From Halobacterium sp. R2-5 (GTDB taxonomy: Archaea; Halobacteriota; Halobacteria; Halobacteriales; Halobacteriaceae), in assembly GCF_011734195.1 (NCBI RefSeq), contig NZ_JAANTH010000003.1, positions 124,001 through 188,000 on the forward strand: a stretch of DNA of 64,000 nt, in the 5' to 3' direction. Below are positions 34,258 through 43,409 of the stretch, piece by piece. A program made the translations under genes and the position numbers. The first letter of the stretch is position 1. The number at the start of each line of letters is the position of its first letter. The notes under the pieces are model-generated. The model was not told the DNA's origin. It saw nothing but the letters and a program-made list of their open reading frames with translations, and searched no databases.

Positions 34258-36278
34258 CGTTCGATAATTCCGTTATTGTACTGGTCAACCTCGAACGCCC
34301 AGGATTCAGGAATCACGTACGTAGTGTCCTCGGCTTCGATGATGGCGCGCCCTACAACCTCGTTCCCAGGTTCGAGATCCTCACGCTGATAGACTTCAGT
34401 TTCAACCCAGCCGTCCTCTGGCCAATACGCTTCTCGAGAGTCCTTTTGCGCGTGGCTCGCATCCTCACCTTGGAGGTCCTCCTCCGAGAATTTCTCAGTC
34501 GCAACCGGGCCGACTGCTGTGAGGACGATCGTGTCAAGATCGATTATCTCTTCGGGGTCCGACGCGACCGAGTCAAGGGTGTCAGCAAGATCTCCTGCGC
34601 GTTCGATTCGGGATGGGATCGAGATCTCCTCAACGCCGCGGTCCGAACGGACGAGCATCGTGAGGTCGAAGGTGATTTCCTCCGATTCGAAGCCCTCCCC
34701 ACGCATGTCTTGGGTTGCCTCAGCTTTGAGGTCTTCAACGACGTTGTTGTATCGCCTGACATCCACCGACGGTTCGTCGAGCGTCGACTTGTCGCCAAAG
34801 GCTGCCGTGTAGCGGTGCTCGACGTCAAGTGTTGCACCACCAAAGGCGCTGAACTCCGCGGCTGCAGGGGCCGTGATAACCTGTCTTACCCCCGCTTTCT
34901 CCGCGAAGCTACAGCAGTGCATTGGGCCAGCCCCGCCGTATGCGACCAAGGTTACGTCCTCAGGATCGGTGTCGCCGAGCTGGTCCGTAATGGAGTCGGC
35001 GATGTTCTGGTCGACAGTCTCCCGTACGCGCAAGGCGGCCTCCGCGATGGAGATATCAAGGGGGTCAGCAACTGCACGCTCGACTGCGTCGCGTGCACGG
35101 TCGGCATTTAACTCCTGGTCTCCCCCGAGGAAATAGTCCGGATCGATGTAACCAAGCGCGACGTCGGCGTCGGTGGTCGTTGGTTCATATCCGCCGAGGT
35201 CGTAGCATGCCGGGCCAGGTTCAGCGCCTGCACTTTCTGGACCGACTGTGACCGTTCCGTTGTTTGCGGAGGCGATGCTACCGCCACCCGCGCCAGCAGT
35301 GTGAACGTTAACCATCGGAATGTGCACTGGCATATTAGTGACCGATGGTTCGAGATTTCGCTCGACCGTTCCATCGTCTATTTGCCCGATATCGATACTC
35401 GTTCCACCCATATCGGTACTCAGGACGTTGTCGAGGTCGTACAGGTCACTGAACGCTTTCGCCCCGAGTACGCCGGCGACTGGCCCGGAGTTGTACGTGT
35501 GGAGTGCGACCGTTTTCGAGACGCCCGAGACGCCGCCGGCTGACTGACCGATAAGAAGTGGGTTAGCGTAACCGCTGTCGCGAACGTCGTCCTCAGCCCT
35601 ATAGAGTGAACGGGCCATCGGCCGGTGGATGTACGCGTTGATGAGTGCGGTATAGGAGCGAGCGAGATACCCGGGTCGACTGCTGACCTCGTTAGCAGTC
35701 AACACCTGATTCGGCCCCAGGTAGTGTGGCGGATACTCTGTTTCGATGATGCGACGTGCCCGTTCCTCATTTTCCGTATTGTAGAAGGAATTTGAGAGGC
35801 TGATGACGAGCAGCTTCGCGCCGCGGTTCATCAGCGTCTTCGCGGCATCGAGGATATCCGCTCTTTCCACGGGATCTACAACCTCACCGTGTGCGTCGAC
35901 ACGCTCGTCAATACTGGCAACGAGGCTCTCGTCGGTCAGTGCCGCGACGCCACCATCGCTTGCGATTTCTGCGTCGAACAAATCGTCTTTTCGTCCTTCG
36001 GACACAATCATCCCGACCTGCGGTCCAGATCGCTCGATGATCGTGTTTGTCCCAATCGTCGTCGAGAACCGGATGACGTCGGTATCGACGAGGAATCCTT
36101 CAGTTGATTGGTCGAGACTCTCCGCTGCTTTCTCGATACAGTTTCGAAAGCAGACGGTCAAGTCGTGATCTGTCGTCGGGACCTTAACCGTCGTGGATCC
36201 TTCAGGATACGATACGTACCCGTCTGTGAACGTCCCGCCAGTGTCGATACTGACGTAATATTTGCTTTGGCTTGTCAT
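34254..36278 (-). CDS. Hydantoinase A / acetone-carboxylase beta-like subunit (copy 2)
   Basis: 674 residues from ATG 36278; a start at 36299 adds seven residues with no family match. VSIDTGGTFTDGYV opens the nucleotide-binding fold, DMGGTSIDIGQIDDGT and GGAGPMHCCSFAEKAG complete it. It is clearly related to copy 1 but well diverged, as expected for two distinct subunits of one complex and not a recent duplication. First gene of the operon, which continues through UroD-like, gamma-like, HyuA copy 1 and HyuB-like genes with overlapping starts. Confidence 0.9.
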   Translation of the reverse strand: MTSQSKYYVSIDTGGTFTDGYVSYPEGSTTVKVPTTDHDLTVCFRNCIEKAAESLDQSTEGFLVDTDVIRFSTTIGTNTIIERSGPQVGMIVSEGRKDDLFDAEIASDGGVAALTDESLVASIDERVDAHGEVVDPVERADILDAAKTLMNRGAKLLVISLSNSFYNTENEERARRIIETEYPPHYLGPNQVLTANEVSSRPGYLARSYTALINAYIHRPMARSLYRAEDDVRDSGYANPLLIGQSAGGVSGVSKTVALHTYNSGPVAGVLGAKAFSDLYDLDNVLSTDMGGTSIDIGQIDDGTVERNLEPSVTNMPVHIPMVNVHTAGAGGGSIASANNGTVTVGPESAGAEPGPACYDLGGYEPTTTDADVALGYIDPDYFLGGDQELNADRARDAVERAVADPLDISIAEAALRVRETVDQNIADSITDQLGDTDPEDVTLVAYGGAGPMHCCSFAEKAGVRQVITAPAAAEFSAFGGATLDVEHRYTAAFGDKSTLDEPSVDVRRYNNVVEDLKAEATQDMRGEGFESEEITFDLTMLVRSDRGVEEISIPSRIERAGDLADTLDSVASDPEEIIDLDTIVLTAVGPVATEKFSEEDLQGEDASHAQKDSREAYWPEDGWVETEVYQREDLEPGNEVVGRAIIEAEDTTYVIPESWAFEVDQYNNGIIER

Positions 36279-36418
36279 GCCACACCACGTGGTAAACAAT
36301 ATCTATAATAAATGTTCGCACTGAATGGGTCGACTAATCAGCCCGACATTCGTTATAATCAAAACCCGGGTACGGAAGTGGGTTTACTGAGTTGCGTGGT
36401 GAATTTGGCACCTCGAGT

Positions 36419-37213
36419 TCAGTACTGGCGGTCCAAGTTGGACTGAAGGTTGATTTCCGTGTTATTTGCAGACCGAGTGACGAGATCGGGGAGTTCCTCA
36501 TGGAAATACGAACTGCGCCAGTTAGTCGCCGGCCCTGAGACACTTAGCGCCCCGATAATCCCGTTCTTGCTGTCAACAATAGGCGCACCAACCGCACGAA
36601 TACCGCGCATCTGCTCCTCATCGTTCAGCGCGTAGCCCTCCTCGCGGATTTTCTCCAGCTCGTCAAATAGGCGCGACGTCTCAGAAATCGTCTTGTCAGT
36701 GAACACCGGGAGCCCCTGCGTTTCGACAATGTCGTGAATCTTCTCGGCTGATAGCCGGGACAAAATCGCTTTGCCACCTGCCGTGCAGTGAATGTGTTCT
36801 TGTGGTTGATCACGCTTCCGTGCGTGGAAGTCCCTCCCGACTGCCTTCTCGCTGAACACTTCGTAGAGAATCAGCAACTGGCCCTCGTACTCTATGAGTA
36901 AGTGAGCGACACCATCACACGCATGAGCAAGCCGGTCAACCTCGTCTCGGGCTGCCTGATAGAGTGGGTGCTGCATGCGGACACGTTCACCAAGGGGCAA
37001 TAACTCCAGACTCAAGCGATATTCGTCACCGTGTTGTTCGACGAATCCTGCTTCTCGAAGCGTCGCTAGATACGTATGAATCGTGCCCGGCGATAAGTCG
37101 AACTCCTCAGCGAGTTCGGTGACAGTAGTTTCTCCCTCCTCGCGGAGATGAATTAGCAACAAGCATGCTCGACGCACCGATTTGATTCGGCGTGTTGGGG
37201 CATCTCTTGTCAT
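36419..37213 (-). CDS. IclR-family regulator of the catabolic cluster
   Basis: 264 residues. Winged helix at about 14-50 (VRRACLLLIHLREEGETTVTE, LSPGTIHTYLATL) and an effector domain with HCTAGGKAILSRLSAEKI and MRGIRAVGAPIVDSKNGIIG. It precedes the carboxylase operon on the same strand (140 bases), and is likely its regulator. The effector domain senses small organic acids in characterised members of the family. AT-rich sequence upstream (37214-37340) should hold its promoter. Confidence 0.92.
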   Translation of the reverse strand: MTRDAPTRRIKSVRRACLLLIHLREEGETTVTELAEEFDLSPGTIHTYLATLREAGFVEQHGDEYRLSLELLPLGERVRMQHPLYQAARDEVDRLAHACDGVAHLLIEYEGQLLILYEVFSEKAVGRDFHARKRDQPQEHIHCTAGGKAILSRLSAEKIHDIVETQGLPVFTDKTISETSRLFDELEKIREEGYALNDEEQMRGIRAVGAPIVDSKNGIIGALSVSGPATNWRSSYFHEELPDLVTRSANNTEINLQSNLDRQY

Positions 37214-37862
37214 GCTATTGTCCCATTGTCCGATGTACTTAGTGGTTTGTATATATCAAATGAATTGTAGAGGATTCGGTAGTAGATAGTACGCCGGATA
37301 ATAACGAGAATATCACGCGATTCAACATAATAAGAGAATATAATCGTCTAAATCCCCATCGGTTGCGGGATTATCAGCTGTCTTTTTCAAATAGCCACAA
37401 GATAGCAGAGCGTACGTAATAGAACCCAGTGGCCACTTCAATTATCCAAACATGGCGATACCATAGAACAATAATAGGACCCGTGAGGACGATGAAAGCA
37501 TCATCGGTCCCGATCTCAAATCAAATTGCGGAAGGTTTCTTTGACATATCCAAATAATTCCGATGCCAATAGACACCCTCAGCGATCAATCCCGTCAAGC
37601 GGTCTCGTAACAATATCTGCCGGTGCAGTAATTGGCATCTCGCACACATTGAGCTGCCCACCCGTAAACGGGTGGGATTCAGCGTGGACTCTCGTTCTGG
37701 CCGAATCATCGGCAGGTGACTAAGCAACCGATCTGTACCGTCGAGTAGTGAATGACTGCTAGTAGAAGCTCAGTGTAGTATGGCCAACCGCTCAGCGGGA
37801 CGTTCGAGGAGCGGAACTATTGCGCTGGAGTAGGTCCAATCGATATTACGTCAAAAATCACG
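37214..37862. other. AT-rich intergenic region with an IS605-type hairpin relic
   Basis: About 650 bases with no convincing gene. The part at 37230-37550 is much more AT-rich than the genome average here. At 37657-37676 there is a perfect 9-bp stem with a 2-base loop (CCCACCCGT/ACGGGTGGG), of the kind found at the ends of haloarchaeal IS200/IS605 (TnpB-only) elements, without any transposase nearby. Confidence 0.5.
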
Positions 37863-38525
37863 CTACGGAACAAGGGCTTTGATGAGTTTCACTTCGGCTT
37901 TCTGGAGATGTTCGCTGACCGTGTTCGGCGCACACCCAAGTTCATCGGCTAATTCTGCGTGCGTCGTCTCCCGAGGATGCCGATAGTACCCGTGTTCAAA
38001 CGCAGTACGAACAGCCTCACGCTGCCGAATGCTCAACGCGGACAATGGGTCCATCCGTACCGAAGGTTGCGACCCGATTTCTTCGATACTCACGTCGATG
38101 GTCTGTGGCGCGGTGTCAACTGCGGCTTGAAGTGCCTCAGCGTCTCCCACTACCTCACCTCTCGTTTCAAAGTCGCTGTACGTGACTGGGGACCTGACAA
38201 GCAACCCCGCCCGTGCCGTCAACACGAGAAAGGTCCTGAAGAACGGCAGTGCGTCGGGAGTAGCCGTAACCAGCACGAAACCCGAGCCACCGGTAGAACG
38301 CGGTACCTCTACATCTTCAATCCCGTCGGTTTCACGGGCGGCATCGACGAACACCCTCGTGTCTCCGTCAACATCGTACAGAACGGTTGCCACGTCATCT
38401 GCTGCGAGATTCCAGTCAACGAGCCGCAACTGCGAGATCGCTGACGACTCCGTGGCCGTGACGTAGAACGCCGGAAGAACTACCGGAGCCAACGACGCCG
38501 AAATCTGGAGGCGAGTCAACGACAT
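37863..38525 (-). CDS. Bacterio-opsin-activator type HTH regulator
   Basis: 220 residues. A haloarchaeal sensory N-terminal half with alternating strands is followed by the HTH-10 domain (LSIRQREAVRTAFEHGYYRHPRETTHAELADELGCAPNTVSEHLQKAE, about 165-212, cited in part as TVSEHLQKAEVKLIKAL). Proteins of this family regulate local operons in response to unknown signals. It is divergent to the amidohydrolase gene at 38622, so it is a good candidate regulator of that gene. Confidence 0.88.
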   Translation of the reverse strand: MSLTRLQISASLAPVVLPAFYVTATESSAISQLRLVDWNLAADDVATVLYDVDGDTRVFVDAARETDGIEDVEVPRSTGGSGFVLVTATPDALPFFRTFLVLTARAGLLVRSPVTYSDFETRGEVVGDAEALQAAVDTAPQTIDVSIEEIGSQPSVRMDPLSALSIRQREAVRTAFEHGYYRHPRETTHAELADELGCAPNTVSEHLQKAEVKLIKALVP

Positions 38526-38621
38526 CGACTGAGCGTGACTGCCGTTTCACCACCTTCGTGTAAAAACCCCATGACGATACTCGGCAGAACGCTCACCGGA
38601 GACACGGTCCTACCTACATCT

Positions 38622-40136
38622 ATGACGGTAACTACCGGTGAGTTGGGAGATACCACTGAAGGCGCGATATCTGACGCCGACCTCGTGGTCCACGATGCAG
38701 TCGTTCTAACCGTTGACGAAGACAACAGAATCTACGAGAATGGCACAGTTGTGGTCGAAGACGGTGTCCTCACCGACGTGCGAACGACCCGAGACCGTGA
38801 CCGAGCCTGTGACGCCAACCGCGTCATCGACGGCGAGGGCAGGCTCGTAATGCCGGGGCTCGTCAACGCCCACACCCACCTCGAACTGACGCCGCTGCTC
38901 GGCGCGTTCAGCGACCTCGACCTCATGGAGATGATGAGCGGGATGACAGCCATCTACGGCCAGATCGCCGACGGCGACTACGACTACCTCACCGAAGCCG
39001 GCTACGAACTGGCGGCACTCAACTTCCTCGCCGGCGGCGTCACCACAGTCAACTCGATGGACGTCCGGCCGAGCGCGGGCGCGGAGACGTTCGGTGAGGC
39101 GGGCCTCCGCGGGTTCTTCGGGCCGGCGCTCTCCGACCTCTTCTGGGACGTCCCCGTCGACGAGCAGTTCGACCGCGCCCGCGACTTCATCGACGAGTAC
39201 CACGACACGTACGGCGGCCGCATCCGGGCGACGATCAACCCCCACGACGACTGGTCGTGTACCCGCGAGCTGTGGGAGCGCACCGCCGCCCTCGCCGCGG
39301 AGCGGCCCGACCTGCTCGTACACACCCACCTGCTCGAACTCAAGGAGAGCAACACGATGGCGCGAGCGAACGGCGCCGAGGACTCCCTCGACCTGCTCGA
39401 CGACGTCGGCCTTCTCGACGATCGGCTGGTGGCCGCCCACTTCCGGCTCGCCGACGACGAGGACATCCGGCGCACGGCGGAGGCGGACGCGTCGGTCGCG
39501 CACTGCCCGTCGATCTTCTGCTACTGGAACACAGATGGTGACGTGCAGTGGACGCCAGTGCCGGAACTCCGCGCGGCCGGCGTCGACGTCGGCCTCGGCA
39601 TCGACGACCACTACTGGCATGATTCCTACAGCATGTTCGGTGAGGCGCGGCAGGCCCGACTCGCAGCCAACCTCAAGCGGTCGGCCGGCCAGTACTCCTC
39701 GATGGAATTGGTGCGGATGCTCACTGTCGAGGGTGCAGAGGCGCTTGGCATCGGCGACGAGGTCGGTAGCCTCGAACCCGGCAAGCGAGCCGATGTTATC
39801 CTGCTCGATGTAGACAAGCCGAAGTTCACGCCGCTGACCAACATCCCAGCGCAGGTAACCAATAACGCCGCGCCCGCCGACGTAGCGACAGTCATCGTGG
39901 ACGGCGACGTGCTGATGGAAGACGGCGACGTGAAGACAATGGACGCTGACGCCGTGCGCGACCGCGTCGGGACCGCGGTGGACCGCTTCGAGGCGGAGAC
40001 GGACTGGGACCTCGGGCTTGGGGAGAGTGAGCCACCGAGTACGTTGGATGTCGCCCGTGATGTGCCGAAGCGTGGCCCCGCTCAGTTGCTCGGGCGACTC
40101 GTGTTCCAATCGATCAAGGATAGATTGCCCTCCTAA
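38622..40136 (+). CDS. Amidohydrolase, paralogue of the gene at 26782
   Basis: 504 residues from ATG 38622 (ATGs at 38571 and a start at 38535 are also in frame). Amidohydrolase metal ligands: HTH in LVNAHTHLELTP, His in LLVHTHLLEL, His in LVAAHFRLAD and Asp in LGIDDHYWHDS. It aligns with the minus-strand amidohydrolase throughout (TTVNSMD/TTVNAMD, SIFCYW/TVYSYF, VGSLEPGKRADVILLD/IGSLKPGKRADLLLID), so the two are old paralogues. Divergent from the HTH-10 regulator. GC content is higher in the middle of this gene than in the rest of the cluster. A 505-codon antisense frame here is rejected as a codon-bias artefact. Confidence 0.88.
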   Translation: MTVTTGELGDTTEGAISDADLVVHDAVVLTVDEDNRIYENGTVVVEDGVLTDVRTTRDRDRACDANRVIDGEGRLVMPGLVNAHTHLELTPLLGAFSDLDLMEMMSGMTAIYGQIADGDYDYLTEAGYELAALNFLAGGVTTVNSMDVRPSAGAETFGEAGLRGFFGPALSDLFWDVPVDEQFDRARDFIDEYHDTYGGRIRATINPHDDWSCTRELWERTAALAAERPDLLVHTHLLELKESNTMARANGAEDSLDLLDDVGLLDDRLVAAHFRLADDEDIRRTAEADASVAHCPSIFCYWNTDGDVQWTPVPELRAAGVDVGLGIDDHYWHDSYSMFGEARQARLAANLKRSAGQYSSMELVRMLTVEGAEALGIGDEVGSLEPGKRADVILLDVDKPKFTPLTNIPAQVTNNAAPADVATVIVDGDVLMEDGDVKTMDADAVRDRVGTAVDRFEAETDWDLGLGESEPPSTLDVARDVPKRGPAQLLGRLVFQSIKDRLPS

Positions 40137-40296
40137 TACGAGATACGCGAGGGGGTGCTCGGCAACGACACGCTCAGTTTCCGCCGATACTACGAGCTGT
40201 CCACTCGGTTGCTGTCCCACCAAGGATGACCAAATTTAGGCAATGACCACTTGCTGAACCCATGCTCTGTAATCTCTATCACCCATTGTCGTAACC

Positions 40297-40595
40297 GGCA
40301 CTGTCTAAGTTGAGCTAGTTTGAGAAGCGAACAGGTCGTTGAGCTACGTGGTCAAGATACTCGCAGACCTGCTCAGCGGGGGCTATGAACACGGTTTAGA
40401 AGAATCTTGGAAGAATGAGCGGACGGCGACGCCCGTCAGGACGTTTGCCGTCCGCCTCCATAACTCGTGGGTGGGCAGTCAGGCAAGCGTCCGCGAGTGG
40501 CTTGAACAGTTCATGTATTACTACAGGCGCCAACGACCGTATCAAGCTCTCGATGGAAAAGCGCCGATCGAGGCGGTCCAGAACTAGACAGTGCC
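40297..40595 (+). mobile_element. IS remnant with inverted ends and transposase C-terminus
   Basis: GGCACTGTCTA at 40297-40307 and its inverted copy TAGACAGTGCC at 40585-40595 mark the two ends. Inside, 40339-40587 encodes about 80 residues ending in WLEQFMYYYRRQRPYQALDG, the C-terminal end of a DDE integrase-core transposase (YNxxRPHQALGGKTP type). The N-terminal catalytic part is missing, so this is an internally deleted, non-autonomous relic. No clear target-site duplication was found. Confidence 0.65.
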
Positions 40596-40831
40596 CATTG
40601 TGCGGATATAGTACTGCTAGGAGATTCGTAGCGTGTGAAATCTACCGTATTTTCGACGTTGGGTGCGCGTTCTTTTACACCAGAGTACGGAGTGCAATAG
40701 CCGCTCAGTAGAATTGCGAACCTCGTAATCGTTATTGGAACATTCTGATGGTGAGCTTCGTCCACGCTCGTCAGTTGTGTACGTCGAACCCCGAAGCCAG
40801 ACTTTTTCGGCTGGACACGCGAAATTCACTA

Positions 40832-41482
40832 ATGGCAACAGAAGCGACGTTCCGCGTTCCCGGTGACGAGTTCCCGCTGGGCACCGTCTTCGAGGAATTA
40901 CCGAACGCGACGGTCGAACTCGAACGCATCGTGCCGGGGGCCGACGTGGTGATTCCGTACTTCTGGGTGCGGGGGTCGCACTCAGATGACATCGTCACGG
41001 CGTTCTCTAACCACCCGGGCATCCGGGACATGAAACTGATTGACTCCGTCGAGGACGAGTACCTCCTCCGCGTCGAGTGGGTCTCGGACTACGAGGACAT
41101 TCTCTCGACGATAGCTAGGACGGAGGTCCCGCTTATCGAGGCGAAGGGGACGGCCGAGCAGTGGACCTTCGAGATTCGCGGGGACGACCGCAGCGACATC
41201 GCGGAGTTCCAGCACCGCTGCCGCCAGCAGAACATTCCCATCGAACTGACGGCGCTGCACGCGCTCACACCGCTCGAAACCGGAGCCGAGGCCGCAATCA
41301 CCGACTCACAGCAGGAGGCACTGACCCTCGCCTACGAGCGGGGGTACTTCGATACACCACGCGAGATAACGATGACCGAACTTGGTGAGGAACTCGGTAT
41401 CTCCCAGCAGGCGGTGGCCTCCCGGATACGGCGGGGGACGCGCCGCATCCTCGGTAGCACCCTTACATCACTCGACGCCTGA
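40832..41482 (+). CDS. Bacterio-opsin-activator type HTH regulator
   Basis: 216 residues from ATG 40832; the longer reading from 40748 adds 28 residues that fit no family. An N-terminal sensory domain (RVPGDEFPLGTVFEELPNATVELERIV) is followed by a central GAF/BAT-like part and the HTH-10 domain (SQQEALTLAYERGYFDTPRE, ELGEELGISQQAVASRIRRG, about 164-210). The operon partners are unknown; the gene stands alone, 350 bases downstream of the IS remnant. Probably a transcription factor for stress or membrane functions, as other members. Confidence 0.88.
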   Translation: MATEATFRVPGDEFPLGTVFEELPNATVELERIVPGADVVIPYFWVRGSHSDDIVTAFSNHPGIRDMKLIDSVEDEYLLRVEWVSDYEDILSTIARTEVPLIEAKGTAEQWTFEIRGDDRSDIAEFQHRCRQQNIPIELTALHALTPLETGAEAAITDSQQEALTLAYERGYFDTPREITMTELGEELGISQQAVASRIRRGTRRILGSTLTSLDA

Positions 41483-41559
41483 CCCACCACGGCGTAAAAA
41501 GCGGTTGGATAGTCATAGGTCAGCCTGAATCCGATGCGGGTCGTATCTCAGGTATCCGC

Positions 41560-41904
41560 ATGTTCTCTCAAGATACCGCTCGAACCAGTACGCCGACGGA
41601 AGATGAACTCCACGCCGCGCTCTCCAACCGGTACTGTCGCTTCGTCCTGCACTACTTCAGCGATGCGTCCGAAAGCGCTGCTTCGGTCGCTGATCTCTCA
41701 ACCGCCGTCGCCCACGAGAAAGACACGGACGAAGACAAGGCAGTGGTACGGCTCCATCATGTAGCGCTCCCGAAACTGAGCAGTATCGGTGTCGTTGACT
41801 ACGATGCGGCGAACAAGACGGTCAGCTATCTTGGCCACTCCCATCTGGAGGGGCAGCTCCGCATCGGGGAGTCGGAACCCGAGTACGTAGTGGCGGTTCA
41901 ATAA
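41560..41904 (+). CDS. DUF7344-like winged-helix protein (copy 1)
   Basis: 114 residues. A PTEDELHAALSNRYCRFVLHYF start, a helical middle and VRLHHVALPKLSSIGVVDYD followed by a short strand form a haloarchaeal winged-helix fold, here called DUF7344-like. The conserved 'L-x-N-x-x-R...HHxxLPKL' pattern also occurs in three further genes of this window (42302, 47161, 54433). Such proteins are presumed transcription regulators without known ligands. It is 78 bases after the HTH-10 gene. Confidence 0.75.
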   Translation: MFSQDTARTSTPTEDELHAALSNRYCRFVLHYFSDASESAASVADLSTAVAHEKDTDEDKAVVRLHHVALPKLSSIGVVDYDAANKTVSYLGHSHLEGQLRIGESEPEYVVAVQ

Positions 41905-41949
41905 ACAGCCGGGTAGAAACTTGTCGTGTTGTGAGTGAGAACCAGATTC

Positions 41950-42180
41950 TCACGAGTGCTTGGCCACAGTTGGGTCAGCAATCGTGACTTCCTTCTCGCT
42001 GGTAACTGTCACCTCATAGCCCGCGTAGGTGAAGGAAATACTCCCGTCTTCCAGACTCTGGATAAGAGCATCTAGTTTTTCTGGGTCAATCGTGTCGTAC
42101 AGGGGTGGCAACGCCGTCACGCCGGCATTATTCTCCTCTGCTATCTTGGTGACAATCTGCTCTGAGGGAGAAGCGCTCAT
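41950..42180 (-). CDS. HalOD1 output-domain protein (copy 1)
   Basis: 76 residues, one HalOD1 domain: SEQIVTKIAEENNAGVTALPPLYDTIDPEKLDALI, then FTYAGYEVTVTSEKEVTI. HalOD1 is a small haloarchaeal output domain found alone or at the end of signalling proteins. It is divergent from a DUF7344-like gene and the pair is repeated at 54053-54750, so the two proteins probably work together. Promoters for both should lie in the AT-rich gap 42181-42300. Confidence 0.85.
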   Translation of the reverse strand: MSASPSEQIVTKIAEENNAGVTALPPLYDTIDPEKLDALIQSLEDGSISFTYAGYEVTVTSEKEVTIADPTVAKHS

Positions 42181-42301
42181 TGGTTATTATAAACACGAGT
42201 GATTACTTAATCCTCCTCGATTATTCCATCGAATCTCTTGTGATAGAAGATTTCTGGGTGTATATGGGGTTTAACCGTTCAGGGTGGCCATATACAGTAT
42301 G

Positions 42302-42616
42302 ATGGTTTCCGGCGCTGAAATTTCCGTAGATGACGTTCTCGCTGTCTTGAGCCACTCCAATCGACGCGAACTGCTGGCCTCGCTCATTGCTGACTCCCCA
42401 CCCGACGAGGCGACGTTCTCCGTTATTGATGTCGACGGTGCTGATAGCGCGATGCACCATCTTCATTTGCCGAAGATGGCTGACTACGGTCTCATCGTCT
42501 GGGAGAAAGACGCGGACACGATTACGAAAGGCCCGAATTTCGAGATGACTGAATCAGTTCTCGACTCACTCGCTGAACACGACGCCGACCTTCTCGCAGA
42601 CGAGGTGGCACTATGA
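42302..42616 (+). CDS. DUF7344-like winged-helix protein (copy 2)
   Basis: 104 residues from the second of two adjacent ATGs (42299 and 42302; a GTG at 42284 is also in frame). VDDVLAVLSHSNRRELLASLIADSPPDE forms the first helices, MHHLHLPKMADYGLIVWEKD the recognition part, and KGPNFEMTESVLDSLAEH the end. It is similar to the protein at 54433 (shared SPPD, HLPK, YGLI and KGP-F segments), while the other two family members here are more distant. Its stop overlaps the ATG of a 47-codon gene. Regulator of unknown targets, inferred. Confidence 0.8.
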   Translation: MVSGAEISVDDVLAVLSHSNRRELLASLIADSPPDEATFSVIDVDGADSAMHHLHLPKMADYGLIVWEKDADTITKGPNFEMTESVLDSLAEHDADLLADEVAL

Positions 42617-42756
42617 GTGGGAAACGCGACAGTGCAGAGACGTCAACCGAGGAGTACGGCATCACAGACGAAGACATCGAGCAGATGGTTGAGTATCTTC
42701 GGAAGCCAATGCACACCCGGAGTGTTGACGATCCCCGTCGTTCTGAGACGAAATAA
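42613..42756 (+). CDS. Small protein coupled to DUF7344-like gene
   Basis: 47 residues starting in the stop codon of the preceding gene (ATGAGT, overlap of four bases). The sequence is acidic and helical (ITDEDIEQMVEYLRKPMHT) and not recognised. A related small frame starts in the same overlapping way after the second copy of the cassette, at 54743. Translational coupling suggests that it is a real partner peptide. Confidence 0.5.
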   Translation: MSGKRDSAETSTEEYGITDEDIEQMVEYLRKPMHTRSVDDPRRSETK

Positions 42757-42803
42757 TTCGTCCAGATGAGCAGATTGCTAACTGAATTTCCTGAACTTAG
42801 CGG

Positions 42804-43271
42804 TCACGGGCTGTTGTTCTCGGGCTGGTTTAGCTGTGCTGGGAGTTCGAAGGTGAAGAACAGAACGGCTCCGAGCCCTACAAGCGCGATTCCTGCCCAC
42901 TCTTTGAGGGGGAGGTAGACGTGGTCGGCACCCCCACCGACTCCATCACGGATTTCGTAGACGGTGCCGTCGTATCTGACGGCGTCCGGGAGCCCGTCCG
43001 ACGCGGCTTTGAGTTCGGTATCTGTCGTGGAGAAGCTCCCGAACTCCCCGGGGTCGATGGCAAGCAGGAACACGCCACGTTGCTTGGGTGGGAGTGCAGA
43101 GCTGTTCACCACTGACGCTGGTTCGCCCTCGACTGGAGCGACAGAGATACGTTCAGCGTCCGGCTGAGAGGGAGCTGACTCCTGCGTGCCAACAGCGTAG
43201 AGTGTGGCTCCACTCGCGACCAAAACCACAGCGAGAACCGTCCAAACGCGAACCGTCACCGTTCGCGGCAT
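42804..43271 (-). CDS. Membrane-anchored protein of unknown function
   Basis: 155 residues with an N-terminal membrane segment (VWTVLAVVLVASGATLYAVG) and a C-terminal one (WAGIALVGLGAVLFFTFEL), enclosing an extracellular domain of about 85 residues (EPASVVNSSALPPKQRGVFLLAIDPGEF and TVYEIRDGVGGGADHVY). Similar two-helix proteins are frequent in haloarchaea. No enzymatic motif is seen. It stands between convergent genes. Confidence 0.7.
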   Translation of the reverse strand: MPRTVTVRVWTVLAVVLVASGATLYAVGTQESAPSQPDAERISVAPVEGEPASVVNSSALPPKQRGVFLLAIDPGEFGSFSTTDTELKAASDGLPDAVRYDGTVYEIRDGVGGGADHVYLPLKEWAGIALVGLGAVLFFTFELPAQLNQPENNSP

Positions 43272-43409
43272 ATCTCAGACTCTTGCTCCCCCAGATAAGT
43301 GTCTTGTTGGGCGGTCTGTACTGCTACGAGAGTTTTCTACGCCTTTCGAAACTCACTGTCCTATAGAGTGGATGAGTGGTTCAGACGATACGAGAACTAT
43401 TCATGGGAA

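Noticed and set aside
38706-40223. 505-codon open frame antisense to the amidohydrolase
   Set aside because: The plus-strand frame encodes a complete amidohydrolase with its metal ligands; the antisense frame is a by-product of GC-rich codon bias.
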